Of a DNA stretch of 48,696 bases, positions 1-8,192 are shown in pieces. Below the pieces are notes generated by a model. The model saw nothing but the letters and a program-made list of their open reading frames with translations. It searched no databases and had not been told where the DNA came from. A program made the translations under genes and the position numbers. The first letter of the stretch is position 1. Each line of letters begins with the position of its first letter. The stretch spans positions 1 through 48,696 of the forward strand of contig NZ_QNVV01000027.1 in NCBI RefSeq assembly GCF_003384725.1. Reading direction: 5' to 3'. This DNA comes from Chryseobacterium pennipullorum (GTDB lineage: Bacteria; Bacteroidota; Bacteroidia; Flavobacteriales; Weeksellaceae).

Positions 1-712
1 CTCTTAGCTGAACGAAGTGGCTTTGCGAACAAAAATAAAGCAGACAATAACATATTTACCTTGCGAACCCTGCGTTTATTTTACGGGATTTTTTGTTCAT
101 GTTGTTCCTAACTGCTTTGCCGTGGATATCTTATAAACGCTAAGTTCGCAATGGTTTATAGGGTAGTGAAACGTTGTTCGCGAAGGCGTTTCACTTAGCA
201 AGGATAGGATGCACTCTTAGCTGAACGAAGTGGCTTTGCGAACAAAAATAAAGCGCACACTAACACATTAACCTTGCGAACCCTGCGTTTATTTTCCGGG
301 CTTTTTTGTTCATGTTGTTCCTAACTGCTTTGCTGTGGTTATCTTATAAACGCTAAGTTCGCAACGTTTATAGGGTGGTGAAACGTTGTTCGTAAAAGTG
401 TTTCACTCAGCAAGGATAAGATGCGCTCTTAGCTGAACGAAGTGGCTTTGCGAACAAAAATAAAGCGCACACTAACACGTTAACCTTGCGAACCCTGCGT
501 TTATTTTTCCGGGATTTTTTGTTCATGTTGTTCTTAACTTTGCTGTGGATATCTTATAAACGCTAAGTTCGCAATGGTTTATAGGGTGGTGAAACGTTGT
601 TCGTAAAAGTGCTTCACTCAGCAAGGATAAGATGCGCTCTTAGCTGAACGAAGTGGCTTTGCGAACAAAAATAAAGCGCACACTAACCCATTAACCTTGC
701 GAACCCTGCGTT
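1..712. repeat. Tandem array of a ~212-bp non-coding repeat
   Basis: Units begin at 1, 214, 426 and 637 with the same motif (CTCTTAGCTGAACGAAGTGG), giving periods of 213, 212 and 211 bp. The fourth unit breaks off near 712, just before the SPFH promoter. Copies differ by scattered substitutions and small indels. Each unit carries internal inverted repeats. In unit 1, GTGAAACG pairs with CGTTTCAC near 166-194. A GAACAAAAATAAA segment near the unit start faces a TTTATTTT...TTTTTGTTC segment about 60 bases later. No open reading frame is preserved between copies. The array probably extends to the left of the window. Function unknown. Confidence 0.9.
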
Positions 713-751
713 TAATTAATTTATCTCATCAAAAAAAGATAAAATTAATCG

Positions 752-780
752 TTGCAATTCAAAATTCATTAGTATCTTTA
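752..780 (+). promoter_or_regulatory. Putative promoter of the SPFH gene
   Basis: TTG at 752-754 and TATCTTTA at 773-780 are 18 bases apart. This is close to the Bacteroidota consensus TTG-N19-TAnnTTTG and lies 39 bases before the start codon at 820. Confidence 0.4.
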
Positions 781-819
781 TGATATCAAAATAATATCAA
801 ATTAAAAACTATATCGTAT

Positions 820-1686
820 ATGGAAAAGATTTTAAAACCTATGTCTGGCTATATAACACTAGTGATCTGCCTCATTCTGTTTATAGCTGCTATTTATTTC
901 TTCGTAAGTGGAGTAGATCAGAGCATTACCTTTGTGATTCTAGCAATGTTGTGTTTCCTGGTTTCCTGTTTTTTCCTGAAGGGTTTAATGATTATTCAGC
1001 CTAACCATTCAAGGGTATTAAACTTCTTCGGAAAATATGTAGGAACGGTAAAAGACAACGGATTGTTCTTTATCAACCCTTTGTATTCATCTCAAAAAAT
1101 GTCTTTGCGTTCTGAAAATTTACAGGGCCAGACGCTGAAAGTAAATGATAAAATGGGTAATCCGATAGAAATTGCGGTAGTGATTGTATGGAAAGTAGGA
1201 GACACCTATAAGGCTGCATTTGATGTGGAACGTTATTCTGATTTTGTAAGAATGCAGAGTGAAGCAGCAGTAAGACATCTGGCGATGAGCTTTCCTTATG
1301 ATAATTTGGAAGATGATCATGCTCCGATTACATTGAGAGAAGGAGGCGATAAAATCAATTCCATTCTGGAGCAGGAGCTTACAGACCGCCTTTCAAAAGC
1401 GGGAATTGTGATTCAGGAAGCTCGGATCTCACATTTGGCCTATGCTTCAGAAATAGCAGGGGCTATGCTTCAGAGACAACAGGCTACAGCTATTGTAGCG
1501 GCAAGAACCAAAATTGTAGAAGGTGCCGTGGGCATGGTAGACCTTGCCCTGAAGAAATTGTCTGAAGATAATATCGTAGAATTGGATGACGAAAGAAAAG
1601 CGGCCATGGTAAGCAATCTAATGGTGGTTCTTTGTGGCGAAAAAGCAGCGACACCTGTATTGAATGCAGGGACACTTTATAATTAG
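820..1686 (+). CDS. SPFH (stomatin/prohibitin/flotillin) domain membrane protein
   Basis: This 288-residue protein has two hydrophobic segments at about residues 10-30 and 37-55, followed by an SPFH/band-7 domain at about 60-240 (for example IIQPNHSRVLNFFGKYVGT and the R-x-E-Q-L-style coiled region near the end). SPFH proteins form membrane microdomain scaffolds or control membrane proteases. The specific partner here is unknown. The start at 820 fits the promoter at 752-780. A small Arc-type DNA-binding protein follows 79 bases downstream in the same direction, so the two are probably co-transcribed. No NfeD partner is visible beside it, so a classical SPFH-NfeD pair is not supported. Confidence 0.88.
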   Translation: MEKILKPMSGYITLVICLILFIAAIYFFVSGVDQSITFVILAMLCFLVSCFFLKGLMIIQPNHSRVLNFFGKYVGTVKDNGLFFINPLYSSQKMSLRSENLQGQTLKVNDKMGNPIEIAVVIVWKVGDTYKAAFDVERYSDFVRMQSEAAVRHLAMSFPYDNLEDDHAPITLREGGDKINSILEQELTDRLSKAGIVIQEARISHLAYASEIAGAMLQRQQATAIVAARTKIVEGAVGMVDLALKKLSEDNIVELDDERKAAMVSNLMVVLCGEKAATPVLNAGTLYN

Positions 1687-1765
1687 AAATGAAGAATCAA
1701 TAATTACATTTTAGGGTAAGTTTTACCGTGAAAGTAAAAGATAATCACGTAAGAGAAATTTAGAA

Positions 1766-1954
1766 ATGAAATCAGAAAAAGCTCAGACCTCTTCAGAAAA
1801 CAAAGGCAAAAAATCTTTTGTCATCAGAATTGATGAGTCTACTTATAAGCTTCTTGAACAGTGGGCGAATGATGAATTCAGAAGTGTAAACGGACAGATC
1901 GAATATCTGTTGCATCAGAGTCTTGTCAATTCGGGAAGAAAGAAGAAAGACTAG
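1766..1954 (+). CDS. Arc-family ribbon-helix-helix DNA-binding protein
   Basis: This 62-residue basic protein has a lysine-rich N-terminus followed by a ribbon-helix-helix core: a beta strand (KSFVIRIDES), helix A (TYKLLEQWANDEF) and helix B (SVNGQIEYLLHQSL). It should bind DNA as a dimer through the strand. It sits 79 bases after the SPFH gene with no terminator between them, so it is likely the second gene of that operon. An antitoxin role was considered because this fold is common in antitoxins, but no toxin gene is adjacent. A small operon regulator is the simpler reading. Its target is not evident from the sequence. Confidence 0.82.
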   Translation: MKSEKAQTSSENKGKKSFVIRIDESTYKLLEQWANDEFRSVNGQIEYLLHQSLVNSGRKKKD

Positions 1955-2115
1955 TTGAAGATGCTGATTGTAGAAGAGAATGGACTTTTACCGGGAGATT
2001 TTATCAGTTAAACTATTCCTTTTTTCTTTTCTATATTACAGAAATCATAAAAACAACAGGCTTTTTTAACTGGTCAATGAAAAAATAATAATTCCTTGTC
2101 CTTACTATAAAAAAT

Positions 2116-2140
2116 AAAGCAGAGATGGGTTCTCTGCTTT
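2116..2140. terminator. Bidirectional terminator hairpin
   Basis: AAAGCAGAGA (2116-2125) pairs perfectly with TCTCTGCTTT (2131-2140) around a 5-base loop. T-rich tracts lie on both sides. It stands between the SPFH-Arc pair on the plus strand and the minus-strand miniprotein gene whose stop is at 2142. Confidence 0.75.
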
Positions 2141-2141
2141 T

Positions 2142-2291
2142 TTATTTCATACAGCTTTGAAGGGTATCGGCGCCAAAATAAAATATGACGAGCCAAACGA
2201 GACCTTTAATCGTAAAGAAGGCCAGTCCAGCCCATCCCACGCGCTTGAACCACTTTTTAAGCTTTGAGTTATTTTCTTGTGAATTTTCCAT
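2142..2291 (-). CDS. 49-residue single-span membrane miniprotein
   Basis: Read on the minus strand, the ORF starts MENSQENNSKLKKWFKRVG and ends in CMK. It has a polar N-terminus, an amphipathic basic stretch (KLKKWFKR) and one membrane-spanning helix (about residues 19-40, AGLAFFTIKGLVWLVIFYFG), then a short tail with one Cys. The stop lies directly against the terminator hairpin at 2116-2140, in the right orientation. It is divergent from the aldehyde dehydrogenase gene. I do not recognise a named family. The coding call rests on the coherent membrane-protein composition and the terminator. Confidence 0.65.
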   Translation of the reverse strand: MENSQENNSKLKKWFKRVGWAGLAFFTIKGLVWLVIFYFGADTLQSCMK

Positions 2292-2426
2292 CGGCGAATG
2301 TCAAAAATATTACGCTACAAAGATAAGCATGTTTATAATTAGTCCAAATAAAAAACTGTTTAAAAATTTAAGTTTTGAGGTTCGCATAATATTTTTATCT
2401 TTAGAGAGAACGAAAAGTAAGATTTT

Positions 2427-3977
2427 ATGTCAAAAAAAGTAAAGGATTTCGGAATTGAAAAAACACTTAAAAACCTTGGTATTAAAGAAGAAAACAAAGG
2501 GACTTCAGTGGGCGGAAAATATTTTGCTTCAGGAAAGGTGATAGAAAGCATTTCTCCTGTGGATGGAAAGTTAATCGCTAAAGTAAAGACATCCGGAGAA
2601 AGTGATTATGACAAAGTAATTGAGACGGCTCAAAAAGCGTTTCAGGAATTCAGGCTGATTCCGGCTCCAAAAAGAGGGGAGATGGTAAGGCAGCTTGGTT
2701 TGAAATTAAGAGAATATAAAGATGATCTTGGGAAGCTTGTTTCTTATGAAATGGGTAAGTCACTGCAGGAAGGTTTAGGGGAAGTACAGGAGATGATTGA
2801 CATCTGTGATTTCGCAGTAGGTCTTTCCAGACAGCTTCAGGGATACACCATGCACTCGGAGAGACCGGGACACAGGATGTACGAGCAGTACCATCCGCTT
2901 GGGGTTGTCGGGATCATTACTGCCTTCAATTTTCCGGTAGCCGTATGGTCATGGAATACAGCATTGGCATGGATCTGCGGGAATGTTACTATTTGGAAGC
3001 CATCTGAGAAAACTCCGCTTTGTGCTGTTGCATGCCAGAACATTATGGCTGAAGTGTTGAAGGAAAATAATTTGCCTGAAGGAATTTCAAGTGTACTGGT
3101 AGCGGATCATGAAATAGGACAGAAGCTGGTTGATGACAAGAGAGTAGCCCTGGTATCTTTCACAGGATCTACAAGAGTAGGTAGAATGGTATCTTCAAAG
3201 GTTGCTGAAAGATTTGGTAAATCTATTCTTGAGCTTGGAGGAAACAATGCAATTATCATTACGAAAGAAGCTGATATCGATATGTCTATTATCGGAGCTG
3301 TTTTCGGAGCGGTAGGAACTGCAGGACAAAGATGTACTTCAACGAGAAGACTGATCATTCATGAGAGCGTGTATGACGAAGTAAAAACAAGACTGGTAAA
3401 GGCCTACGGTCAGCTAAAGATCGGGAATCCTCTGGATGAAAAGAACCACGTGGGACCGCTTATTGATACACAGGCTGTCAACCAATACCAGGAAGCGATT
3501 AAAAAATGTAAAAAAGAAGGTGGAAAATTCGTTGTTGAAGGCGGAGTTTTAACCGGGAATGAATACGAGTCAGGATGTTATGTGAAGCCGTGTGTGGCAG
3601 AAGTGAAAAATGCGTATGAAATTGTACAGCATGAAACCTTTGCCCCTATTCTATACCTTATCAAATACAAAACACTGGAGGAGGCGATTGCGATACAGAA
3701 TGATGTTCCGCAGGGACTTTCTTCTGCCATCATGACCCAAAACCTAAGAGAGGCAGAATTGTTCCTTTCTCATGCAGGATCAGATTGTGGAATTGCGAAT
3801 GTAAACATAGGGACTTCAGGTGCTGAAATTGGCGGAGCTTTCGGTGGTGAAAAAGAAACCGGCGGAGGGAGAGAATCCGGATCAGATGCCTGGAAGTACT
3901 ATATGAGAAGGCAAACCAATACTATAAATTATACTGCTCAACTTCCTTTAGCACAAGGTATTAAATTCGATTTATAG
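2427..3977 (+). CDS. amaB: L-piperidine-6-carboxylate / alpha-aminoadipate semialdehyde dehydrogenase (ALDH7 family)
   Basis: This 516-residue NAD(P)-dependent aldehyde dehydrogenase is of the antiquitin (ALDH7) type. Visible landmarks are the oxyanion Asn in TAFNFPVAV (residue 168), the cofactor motif FTGSTRVG (245-252), the general base Glu269 in LELGGNN and the catalytic Cys303 in GQRCTSTRR. The C-terminus carries the usual oligomerisation segment. In lysine breakdown it would oxidise the semialdehyde (in equilibrium with piperideine-6-carboxylate) to 2-aminoadipate. The next gene is the lysine 6-transaminase that makes this substrate, the same pairing as pcd-lat in Flavobacterium lutescens, which makes the substrate call strong. 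Length is normal for the family. Confidence 0.9.
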   Translation: MSKKVKDFGIEKTLKNLGIKEENKGTSVGGKYFASGKVIESISPVDGKLIAKVKTSGESDYDKVIETAQKAFQEFRLIPAPKRGEMVRQLGLKLREYKDDLGKLVSYEMGKSLQEGLGEVQEMIDICDFAVGLSRQLQGYTMHSERPGHRMYEQYHPLGVVGIITAFNFPVAVWSWNTALAWICGNVTIWKPSEKTPLCAVACQNIMAEVLKENNLPEGISSVLVADHEIGQKLVDDKRVALVSFTGSTRVGRMVSSKVAERFGKSILELGGNNAIIITKEADIDMSIIGAVFGAVGTAGQRCTSTRRLIIHESVYDEVKTRLVKAYGQLKIGNPLDEKNHVGPLIDTQAVNQYQEAIKKCKKEGGKFVVEGGVLTGNEYESGCYVKPCVAEVKNAYEIVQHETFAPILYLIKYKTLEEAIAIQNDVPQGLSSAIMTQNLREAELFLSHAGSDCGIANVNIGTSGAEIGGAFGGEKETGGGRESGSDAWKYYMRRQTNTINYTAQLPLAQGIKFDL

Positions 3978-4019
3978 AAGCCTTGCTTTAACCACAAAAA
4001 AACAAAAACTTAATAACCT

Positions 4020-4060
4020 GAATGATTAAAAGATTCTATTCTTTGATCTTTTAATCATTC
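4020..4060 (+). repeat. 15-bp perfect inverted repeat between the two lysine genes
   Basis: GAATGATTAAAAGAT (4020-4034) is the exact reverse complement of ATCTTTTAATCATTC (4046-4060), with an 11-base loop. It is AT-rich and has no clean T-run after it, so it is not a standard intrinsic terminator. It may be an RNA stability or processing element between the dehydrogenase and transaminase genes, or a protein-binding palindrome. Confidence 0.6.
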
Positions 4061-4088
4061 ATTTATTAAATCACACAACAAATTTATT

Positions 4089-5414
4089 ATGGAACAAACA
4101 TTAGATATAAAAGCAAATAAAGTAAAAGAAACGGTAGGAAAACATGTCTTGGCAGACGGTTTCGATTTCGTGATGGATATAGAAAAATCCCACGGATCCT
4201 GGCTTTATGACAAACTTACAGACAGAGAATATCTGGATATGTTCTCCATGTTCGCGTCAGCATCTATCGGTTATAACCACCCTTATCTGGTAGAAAGATC
4301 AGAATGGCTGGGAAGAATGGCGGTGAACAAACCCACTTTGGCAGATGTATACTCTGAAGAATATGCGCACTTTTTGGAAGTGTTCGAGAGAGTGGTTATT
4401 CCTCAGGAGCTGCAATACGCTTTCTTTATCGAAGGTGGAACCTTAGGGGTTGAAAATGCGATGAAAGCATGTTTCGACTGGAAAACCCGCAAAAACTTTG
4501 AAAAAGGCCTTCAGACAGAAGCTGGAATATGCATCCATTTCAGACAGGCTTTCCACGGAAGAAGCGGCTATACTTTAAGCTTAACAAATACTTCGGACCC
4601 AAGAAAATATCAATATTTCCCGATGTTTAACTGGCCGAGAATCCTCAACCCAAAACTGACATTCCCTATCACGGAAGAAAATCTTGAAGAAACCATCAAA
4701 AATGAAAGGCTTGCTTTGGTACAGATTGAAGAGGCTATTCTGATGAATCCTGATAAAGTAGCTTGCATCATCATTGAGCCGATCCAGGCAGAAGGTGGTG
4801 ACAATCACTTCAGAGATGAATTTTTATTGGGCTTAAGAAGAATCTGTGATGACAACGAAATTTTGTTAATATTTGACGAAGTGCAGACGGGGATCGCTAT
4901 TACAGGAAAGATGTGGGCATTCCAGCATTTCACAGCAAAACCGGATATCATTTCTTTCGGTAAAAAAGCGCAGGTATGCGGTGTACTGGCCAATAAAGAA
5001 AAGTTTGATCAGGTTCCGAACAACGTTTTCAAGGAAAGTTCCAGAATCAATTCTACATTTGGAGGCAACTTTATCGATATGCTCCGTTTCCAATTGGTAA
5101 TGGAAGTAATAGAGAAAGAAAATCTGGTGGAGAACGCAAGAGTAGTAGGAGACTTCTTATTGGAAAGCCTGAAAACCCTTGCTGAAAAATACCCGGAAAA
5201 AATTTCAAACGCCAGAGGAAGAGGATTGATGTGTGCGATTGATCTGCCTTCTACTGCTCAGAGAAATCATCTGATGAACGAATTGTTCAATGACGGACTG
5301 ATCATTCTGCCATGTGGAGACCAGTCTTTACGCTTCAGACCCCATCTGAATGTAACACAGGAAGAAATTCAGCTGGCACTGGATAAAATCGAAAGCAATA
5401 TTAATAAAATTTAA
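4089..5414 (+). CDS. lat: L-lysine 6-transaminase
   Basis: This 441-residue class III PLP aminotransferase matches the lysine epsilon-aminotransferase subgroup. Features include the N-terminal HGSWLYDKLT/REYLDMFSMFAS segment, FIEGGTLGVENAMK (residues 113-126), FHGRSGYTLSLTNT, the PLP-anchoring Asp in LIFDEVQTG (261-268) and the Schiff-base lysine in SFGKKAQVCG (Lys292 or 293). It transfers the epsilon-amino group of lysine to 2-oxoglutarate, giving 2-aminoadipate 6-semialdehyde, which the upstream dehydrogenase oxidises. The 111-base gap to that gene holds a 15-bp inverted repeat but no obvious strong terminator, so co-transcription is likely. Confidence 0.92.
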   Translation: MEQTLDIKANKVKETVGKHVLADGFDFVMDIEKSHGSWLYDKLTDREYLDMFSMFASASIGYNHPYLVERSEWLGRMAVNKPTLADVYSEEYAHFLEVFERVVIPQELQYAFFIEGGTLGVENAMKACFDWKTRKNFEKGLQTEAGICIHFRQAFHGRSGYTLSLTNTSDPRKYQYFPMFNWPRILNPKLTFPITEENLEETIKNERLALVQIEEAILMNPDKVACIIIEPIQAEGGDNHFRDEFLLGLRRICDDNEILLIFDEVQTGIAITGKMWAFQHFTAKPDIISFGKKAQVCGVLANKEKFDQVPNNVFKESSRINSTFGGNFIDMLRFQLVMEVIEKENLVENARVVGDFLLESLKTLAEKYPEKISNARGRGLMCAIDLPSTAQRNHLMNELFNDGLIILPCGDQSLRFRPHLNVTQEEIQLALDKIESNINKI

Positions 5415-5424
5415 AACCAACGAT

Positions 5425-5455
5425 TTGTAATTTTCAAAAAAATATCGTAAATTTA
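5425..5455 (+). promoter_or_regulatory. Putative promoter of the DUF2007 gene
   Basis: TTG at 5425-5427 and TAAATTTA at 5448-5455 are separated by 20 bases. The element lies 21 bases before the start codon at 5476. Confidence 0.4.
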
Positions 5456-5475
5456 GATACTCAAACAATTAGAAT

Positions 5476-5706
5476 ATGGAAAGAAGCACGAGAGTATCAG
5501 TGTATGAAAGTGATAACCCTTCAGAAATTCAGTTGGTTAAGTCTAAATTGGATGATGCGCAAATTACAAACACTGTTGAAAATGGGTATCTTACATTTAC
5601 CACCACTCCTACAGCAACATCGCTGAAAGTAATGGTAGATCTTGAAGATGAAAATAAAGCATTTGGTATTATTGATGCTTACCTTCAACAAAGTGAAAAT
5701 CAATAA
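5476..5706 (+). CDS. DUF2007 domain small protein
   Basis: This 76-residue protein has the alpha/beta pattern of DUF2007 ('putative signal transducing protein'): an opening strand (TRVSVYESDN), a helix (PSEIQLVKSKLDDAQI), a strand (TNTVENG) and a final strand-helix (LKVMVDLEDENKAFGIIDAYL). DUF2007 proteins have a ferredoxin-like fold and no established biochemical role. It has its own promoter candidate and is closed by a strong terminator at 5740-5777, so it is probably monocistronic. Confidence 0.8.
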   Translation: MERSTRVSVYESDNPSEIQLVKSKLDDAQITNTVENGYLTFTTTPTATSLKVMVDLEDENKAFGIIDAYLQQSENQ

Positions 5707-5739
5707 AACAATTTCATAATTTTAAATTTTACTACTTCG

Positions 5740-5777
5740 AACCGAAAATTAATTTTAATTAATTTTCGGTTTTTTTG
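5740..5777 (+). terminator. Intrinsic terminator after the DUF2007 gene
   Basis: AACCGAAAATTAATT pairs with AATTAATTTTCGGTT, followed by a run of T. It lies 34 bases after the stop codon. Confidence 0.8.
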
Positions 5778-5918
5778 ATGAATTAAAAACTATTAGAATC
5801 AGGATTGAAAATTCAATAATAAAAGATATCAGAACCATGCTTACTTATCATGACACGATGGTACCATTCTGATTCCGGCTCTATTTAATTGTTCAATCTG
5901 TAGACAAATCTTACAAAC

Positions 5919-6431
5919 ATGAATTCAGAGATCACACTTAGAAAAGCAGAAACAATTGACAGAGATATTATCTGGGGAATTATCCAGCAGTCTATTGAAA
6001 GGAGAAAGCAGGATGGCAGCACGCAATGGCAGAACGGATACCCCAATCTGGGAACGGTAGAAAGCGATATAGCAAAAGGTTTTGCATATGTTCTTACCGT
6101 AGATGGAGAGATCGCTGTATATGCTGCCCTGATTTTAAATGATGAACCTGCATACAGCACGATCGAAGGAGCATGGTTGAGTGATGGAGAATTTGTGGTT
6201 GTTCACAGGGTAGCGGTTGATGAGAAATTTGCCGGCCAGGGAATGGTCAAAAAGCTTTTTGACCATATTGAAGAATTCACAAAATCTCATGGAATTCAAA
6301 GTGTTAAGGTAGATACCAATCATGATAATATCGCGATGCTAAAGATCCTTGAAGGTAAAGGGTATTCCTATTGCGGTGAGGTTCTTTTGAAGGACGGCAT
6401 GAGAAAGGCTTTTGAAAAGATTATAATTTAG
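5919..6431 (+). CDS. GNAT-family N-acetyltransferase
   Basis: This 170-residue protein has the GNAT fold order: N-terminal beta-alpha (ITLRKAETIDRDIIWGII), a central strand (EFVVVHRVAVDEKFAGQGM) and the acetyl-CoA pyrophosphate loop (R/Q-x-x-G-x-G/A region VDEKFAGQGMVKKLFDHI, about residues 105-122), then DTNHDNIAMLKILEGKGY near the C-terminus. The acceptor substrate cannot be read from the sequence. It is a single gene between the DUF2007 terminator and the efflux regulator promoter. Confidence 0.85.
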   Translation: MNSEITLRKAETIDRDIIWGIIQQSIERRKQDGSTQWQNGYPNLGTVESDIAKGFAYVLTVDGEIAVYAALILNDEPAYSTIEGAWLSDGEFVVVHRVAVDEKFAGQGMVKKLFDHIEEFTKSHGIQSVKVDTNHDNIAMLKILEGKGYSYCGEVLLKDGMRKAFEKIII

Positions 6432-6523
6432 GCAAAAGGTTAAATCTAATTTCATTGAATTTTTAAAACGCTGTGTATTTATAAACTCTATCAGGTTTGT
6501 TCGTTTGGTTCTGAACTAATTTC

Positions 6524-6531
6524 TACTTTTG
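6524..6531 (+). promoter_or_regulatory. Minus-7 element before the efflux operon
   Basis: TACTTTTG matches TAnnTTTG exactly. TTG at 6505-6507 is 16 bases upstream, slightly short for the consensus. The start codon of the regulator is at 6548, so the leader would be only about 10 bases. Confidence 0.5.
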
Positions 6532-6547
6532 TTCAAATTTTTATAGT

Positions 6548-7003
6548 ATGCACCAAAGTATAGAAATTGATGAAAAAATTTTTCAGGATGCCGTAAAATT
6601 TTACGGTACTGTGTTCAGCTTACCACCTTTAGCTTCAAAAATTTATTCCTACCTTCTTTTTGATTATGAGAAAGTAGGAATTACTTTTGACGAATTTGTT
6701 GAAGTGCTCTCAGCAAGCAAAAGCTCTGTTTCCACAAGTATTTCATTACTCCTGAATGCTCAGCTTATTGTAGACCATAATAAAATGGATGAGCGAAGGC
6801 GATATTTTTTCATTAATGATGAATACAAAAAAATCCGATTCGAAAAAATTGTCCAGAAGATGCAGGACGAACTTAAACTATTAGATGATTTAAACAATTT
6901 TAAAAAAAGTAAAGACGATGGATACAACGAAAGAATAGAAGTTTACAAAGCACTCTTAAATAAAAACATAGAAAATATTCAGGAATCTCTTAATAAACTA
7001 TAA
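6548..7003 (+). CDS. GbsR/MarR-family transcriptional regulator of the RND operon
   Basis: This 151-residue protein has a winged helix-turn-helix of GbsR/MarR type: PLASKIYSYLLFDYEKVGITFDEFVEVLSAS leads into the recognition helix (SKSSVSTSISLLLNAQLI) and a wing with DERRRYFF. A long C-terminal helical region is likely for dimerisation. The stop is one base from the start of the adaptor gene, so it is translated as the first gene of the tripartite efflux operon and most probably represses that operon in response to a pump substrate. The DNA operator is not obvious by eye. Confidence 0.85.
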   Translation: MHQSIEIDEKIFQDAVKFYGTVFSLPPLASKIYSYLLFDYEKVGITFDEFVEVLSASKSSVSTSISLLLNAQLIVDHNKMDERRRYFFINDEYKKIRFEKIVQKMQDELKLLDDLNNFKKSKDDGYNERIEVYKALLNKNIENIQESLNKL

Positions 7004-7004
7004 A

Positions 7005-8192
7005 ATGATTAATAAGCTAGTTATACTTTCAATTGCAGCGGTTTCACTGACAGCCTGCAAAAAAGAAGCTCCGAAGCAGGATGGTGCCAAGCCTTATCCT
7101 GTTGTGAATGCGGAGCTGAAAAACATAGTGGGTTATCAGACGTTTCCAGCTATCATGCAGGGTAGGGTAAACAATGATGTACGTGCAAAAATCCAGGGTT
7201 ATATCACCCAGCTATTGGTAGATGAAGGACAGTATGTTACCAAGGGACAGCCTTTGTTCCGTCTGGAAACCAATATTCTGAATGAAAACGCTGCTGCTTC
7301 CAAAGCCGGAATCGGTGCTGCAGAATCTACCATTGCTGCTGCGCAGGCTTCAGTAAATGCGGCTCAGGTAGAAGTGAATAAGCTAAAGCCTCTGGTTCAG
7401 AAAAATATTATCAGCAATGTGCAGCTGCAAACTGCTCAGGCTCAGCTGGCTCAGGCCCAGGCGCAGCTACAGCAGGCTACCGCCGCTAAAAAACAGGCGG
7501 TTGCCAATTATAAAGGAGTCGAGGCTAATATTGAATATTCTATCATTCGTGCTCCTATTTCCGGGGTGGTTGGAAAACTTCCACTGAGAGTAGGAAGCTT
7601 GGTAGGACCGTCTGATCAGACTCCTCTGACCACGATTTCCGATACCTCTCAGATCTTTGCTTACTTTGCGATGAATGAGAAGGAATACTTTGACTTTCTT
7701 GAAAAAGCTCCCGGAGCTACTATGCCTGAAAAAATTAAAAACCTTCCAATGGTGGAGCTTCAATTGGCCAATGGCAGCCTATACCCTGAAAAGGGAAGAA
7801 TTGAAGCGATTACAGGTCAGATTGATCCTGGAACAGGGACAATTCAGTTCAGAGTTGCATTCTCCAATGCTCAAAAATTACTAAGCAATGGTAATAGCGG
7901 AACGATCAGATTCCCTCAGAATTATGATAATGTTCTTGTTGTTCCGGAAAGTGCTACTTATGAGCAACAGGGTATTGTTTATGTATACAAAGTAGATAAA
8001 GGAGATACGGCGAGAAACGTTGTGGTAAATGTCATTGACAGAATCGACAACCTTGCCCTTATCAAATCCGGAATAAATAAAGGGGAAATGGTTATTGCAG
8101 CAGGAATCGGAGGTCTGAAACCGGGAACAGCAGTAAAACCGAAACCCATCAAAATGGATAGTCTTGTTCAATCAATAAAACCGAAATTCTAA
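7005..8192 (+). CDS. RND efflux periplasmic adaptor (membrane fusion protein) lipoprotein
   Basis: This 395-residue adaptor has a lipoprotein signal peptide with lipobox SLTAC (Cys18). A barrel-sandwich/biotinyl-like half motif (VRAKIQGYITQLLVDEGQYVTKGQPLFRL) is followed by an Ala/Gln-rich alpha-hairpin (about residues 95-165, repeated AQAQLAQAQAQL) and the second lipoyl half (IRAPISGVVG). Beta-barrel and membrane-proximal domains follow. It links the inner-membrane pump to the outer-membrane channel. Its stop overlaps the start of the pump gene by one base (TAATG), indicating translational coupling. Confidence 0.93.
   Translation: MINKLVILSIAAVSLTACKKEAPKQDGAKPYPVVNAELKNIVGYQTFPAIMQGRVNNDVRAKIQGYITQLLVDEGQYVTKGQPLFRLETNILNENAAASKAGIGAAESTIAAAQASVNAAQVEVNKLKPLVQKNIISNVQLQTAQAQLAQAQAQLQQATAAKKQAVANYKGVEANIEYSIIRAPISGVVGKLPLRVGSLVGPSDQTPLTTISDTSQIFAYFAMNEKEYFDFLEKAPGATMPEKIKNLPMVELQLANGSLYPEKGRIEAITGQIDPGTGTIQFRVAFSNAQKLLSNGNSGTIRFPQNYDNVLVVPESATYEQQGIVYVYKVDKGDTARNVVVNVIDRIDNLALIKSGINKGEMVIAAGIGGLKPGTAVKPKPIKMDSLVQSIKPKF

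Noticed and set aside
1..712. CRISPR array as explanation of the repeats
   Set aside because: The repeat period is about 212 bp with near-identical content throughout, not short repeats alternating with unique spacers, and no cas gene is present.
1766..1954. Antitoxin of a toxin-antitoxin pair
   Set aside because: The ribbon-helix-helix fold would fit, but no toxin gene is adjacent in either direction.
2185..2442. 85-codon plus-strand open frame
   Set aside because: It is antisense to the 49-residue miniprotein and runs into the start of the aldehyde dehydrogenase. Its composition shows no protein-like pattern.
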